64,000 bases of DNA. Source: an uncultured Bryobacteraceae bacterium. Lineage in GTDB: Bacteria > Acidobacteriota > Terriglobia > Bryobacterales > Bryobacteraceae. How positions within the stretch are numbered: the first letter of the stretch is position 1; each line of letters begins with the position of its first letter. The notes beneath the pieces were generated by a model. It made no database searches, was not told the origin of the DNA, and was given only the letters and a program-made list of their open reading frames with translations. Where the stretch lies: positions 1 through 64,000 of the forward strand of contig CAKZUE010000046.1 in NCBI GenBank assembly GCA_937920635.1, read 5' to 3'. Positions 62,847 through 64,000 of the stretch are shown here, piece by piece. Made by a program: the position numbers and the translations under genes.

Positions 62847-63746
62847 GTGGCGTCCGCGGACGTCCGCGCCATTTCCATGCGGGATCGGAATTCTGCCGGA
62901 AGCATCGTTGTCACCAGTGTGACCGCGGGAGCGGGCAAGACTCATTTGGCCTGCGCCCTGGCCCGGTGGCTGGCCAATCAGGGCTACCACCCGGTTCCTC
63001 TTCACCTGTCCCTCCCTCCAGCCGGCCGTGTGGCCTGTCCGGGAGGGGGGACCGTTTCCCGGTCCGCGGCCCTGCTGGCCGAGGCCTGCCGGTTGCAGCC
63101 GGACCCGTTGTTTGAGTCCTCCTGGGCCAGGCTGGGGGAAGTGGCCGCGCACGGCGACGCGGTGATCGTGGAGGCGCCGTGGCAGGAGGCGCAATCGAGC
63201 GGCCTGCCGTTGATCCGCGTGGAACGGACGGCGGGAGGCGTCTCGGTGAACGGCTTTCCGCTTCCGCTTTTCCCGTCCGTGCTGACGCATGCCGAACCGC
63301 CGGAACTGGAAGCCCTGCCGGAGTGGGACTGGGCAACGCGGCCCCGCACCGGCATCGTCAGCCTGCCGCACCTGCTCGATTTCCGCGACCTCGCGCTGCT
63401 GCGCGGCGCGGAGTGGCTGGCCGCGGCCGGCATCGGGCAATTCGAGTTCCTTTTCGTGCCTGCCACCTCCAACGGGCCGCACGACGCCGCATGGCTCGAA
63501 GAGACCGGATTGTTGCCCTGGCTCGAACAGCAGGCGCGCGGCGGCGCCCGAGTGGTGAGTTGCGGCTGGCAGGTGGGCGGAGCGCGAGTGGTGGAGCGCG
63601 CCGACCTGACCGATTACCGCCGGCTCTCGCTGCTGCTGGGCCGGAGGCTGCCGCCGCCGATGCCGGACGACGCCGTCTTCGACGAGATGGCCGGCTGGGC
63701 CACGCCGTGGGCGCTTCAGGAGACTCTGCTGGAGGCGCTCTTGTGA
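62847..63746 (+). CDS. compact CobQ/CbiP-like cobalamin-related protein
   Basis: A 299-residue protein. A P-loop (TAGAGKTH, near residue 26) and DRS-type segment (SRSAALLAEACRL) resemble the synthetase half of cobyric acid synthase. The second half (RTGIVSLPHLLDF, FLFVPATSN, WLEETGL, VVSCGWQVGG) follows the order of the CobQ glutamine amidotransferase domain, including a Cys. True CobQ has about 480-500 residues, so this is much shorter. The next gene looks like CobD, supporting a corrinoid link. Start is GTG 62847 or ATG 62877. Confidence 0.55.
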   Translation: MASADVRAISMRDRNSAGSIVVTSVTAGAGKTHLACALARWLANQGYHPVPLHLSLPPAGRVACPGGGTVSRSAALLAEACRLQPDPLFESSWARLGEVAAHGDAVIVEAPWQEAQSSGLPLIRVERTAGGVSVNGFPLPLFPSVLTHAEPPELEALPEWDWATRPRTGIVSLPHLLDFRDLALLRGAEWLAAAGIGQFEFLFVPATSNGPHDAAWLEETGLLPWLEQQARGGARVVSCGWQVGGARVVERADLTDYRRLSLLLGRRLPPPMPDDAVFDEMAGWATPWALQETLLEALL

Positions 63747-63897
63747 CGGATTCAGCCCGCTGCGGCCGGGGACGTAGTAGATTAAGATCTGAGCAGCCCG
63801 GGAGCGCCGCGCTTTCAGGGCCGCACGGGGGTGGGCCGGGACGCAAGACCGGAGCGGGCGGCATGCCGCGGCCGGTGCGGCTGCGGGGAGGCAGAGA

Positions 63898-64000
63898 TTG
63901 ACCATCACACACGGTGGAAACGTGTTTGCCGTTGCGCGGGAACGCGGTTGGGACTGGCGCGAGATTCTGGATCTGAGCGCGAGCATCAATCCGCTGGGCC
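63898..64000 (+). CDS. CobD-like threonine-phosphate decarboxylase/aminotransferase, 5' fragment
   Basis: Only about 34 codons lie in the window. From TTG 63898, 6 nt after GGGGAGGC, the peptide reads THGGN near the start and LDLSASINPLG at the edge. HGGN and D-x-S-x-N-I-N-P-L-G are the N-terminal signature of CobD/CobC-type PLP enzymes in cobalamin synthesis. The gene is cut by the window end. It follows the CobQ-like gene by 151 bp. Confidence 0.65.
   Translation, partial: MTITHGGNVFAVARERGWDWREILDLSASINPLG

Noticed and set aside
63829-63855. GEMM-I (cyclic-di-GMP) riboswitch, because of CAGGGC and GGGACGCAAGACC
   Set aside because: The required AAACC segment and GNRA-loop stem are not present in the right order; the resemblance is limited to short strings.
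63747-63897. Cobalamin riboswitch upstream of the CobD-like gene
   Set aside because: The conserved GCCACTG-type core and a proper B12 box are absent, and the gap is short for this class.
1-64000. tRNA or rRNA genes, CRISPR arrays, insertion sequences, prophage
   Set aside because: No cloverleaf-like segment with CCA-adjacent TTCGANTC, no regularly spaced repeats, and no transposase or integrase motif was seen in the gaps or ORFs.

Overview
The window is a high-GC bacterial chromosome segment that looks like Acidobacteriota, most likely order Bryobacterales (Solibacter-like). This is inference from gene content and style: two very large Oar-type TonB-dependent receptors with N-terminal carboxypeptidase-regulatory-like domains, three Tat-type Gfo/Idh/MocA proteins, a DUF1080 protein, a lone type I sulfatase, a PEP-CTERM surface protein, DUF4097, and multiheme cytochromes. 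Genes are dense on both strands. I see no rRNA, tRNA, CRISPR array, insertion sequence, integrase or phage gene. Most long ORFs in the supplied track are antisense or out-of-frame shadows caused by high GC.

Layout. 1-3.1 kb: PEP-CTERM protein, DUF1080 hydrolase, a kynurenine-formamidase-like cyclase and a secreted aldo/keto reductase. 3.1-5.4 kb: an HtrA-type protease and a PhoB-like response regulator flanked by three copies of a GC-rich stem-loop repeat. 5.5-7.8 kb: an Idh-type protein and an SDR. 7.8-15.4 kb, the most interesting block: a sigma-54 activator with a Cys-rich PAS domain, transcribed leftward. Facing right from it are a palindrome, a -24/-12 promoter, a truncated receiver protein, a small two-helix membrane protein, a nine-heme cytochrome c fused to a cytochrome b membrane domain (the architecture of Geobacter CbcL), a NapC/NirT-type inner-membrane multiheme cytochrome (ImcH-like), a tandem UspA protein and a Cys-rich pentapeptide-repeat protein.

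15.4-18.1 kb: a membrane acyltransferase, a LolA-like protein, a small membrane protein and a Fur regulator. 18.2-28 kb: a sulfatase, a phytase and its upstream TonB receptor with a Pho-box-like promoter, an outer-membrane barrel and a second TonB receptor. 28.1-29.7 kb: a Spy-like protein and a degenerate methyltransferase-family protein. 29.7-34.8 kb: a rhamnose-type sugar cluster (mutarotase-like protein, a 29-residue membrane peptide, GRP/RhaT transporter, polyol dehydrogenase, rhamnulokinase). 34.8-39.6 kb: ClpP with an Fe-S Rrf2 regulator, an IMPase-family phosphatase, an acyl-CoA ligase. 39.6-45.1 kb: purE-purK, L-2-hydroxyglutarate oxidase, thioredoxin 2, two lipoproteins. 45.2-53 kb: pyruvate carboxylase, an Idh protein, bacteriohemerythrin, an esterase-like hydrolase, a HAD phosphatase. 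53-62 kb: a fused 2-oxoacid dehydrogenase E1, SerS, an Idh-like protein lacking the usual lysine, a polyol dehydrogenase, a zinc-ribbon protein, glycogen phosphorylase. 62.3-64 kb: a second Rrf2 regulator, a compact CobQ-like protein, and the start of a CobD-like aminotransferase cut by the window edge.

Two candidate regulatory circuits can be read from the DNA. First, the sigma-54 activator probably drives the adjacent quinol-oxidising cytochrome module, which suggests a redox-regulated branch of anaerobic or extracellular respiration. Second, 7-bp elements repeated every 11 bp occur both at the promoter of the PhoB-like regulator and upstream of the TonB receptor-phytase pair, consistent with a phosphate-starvation regulon. 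Both are inferences. Function calls rest on motif recognition alone, with no database search.
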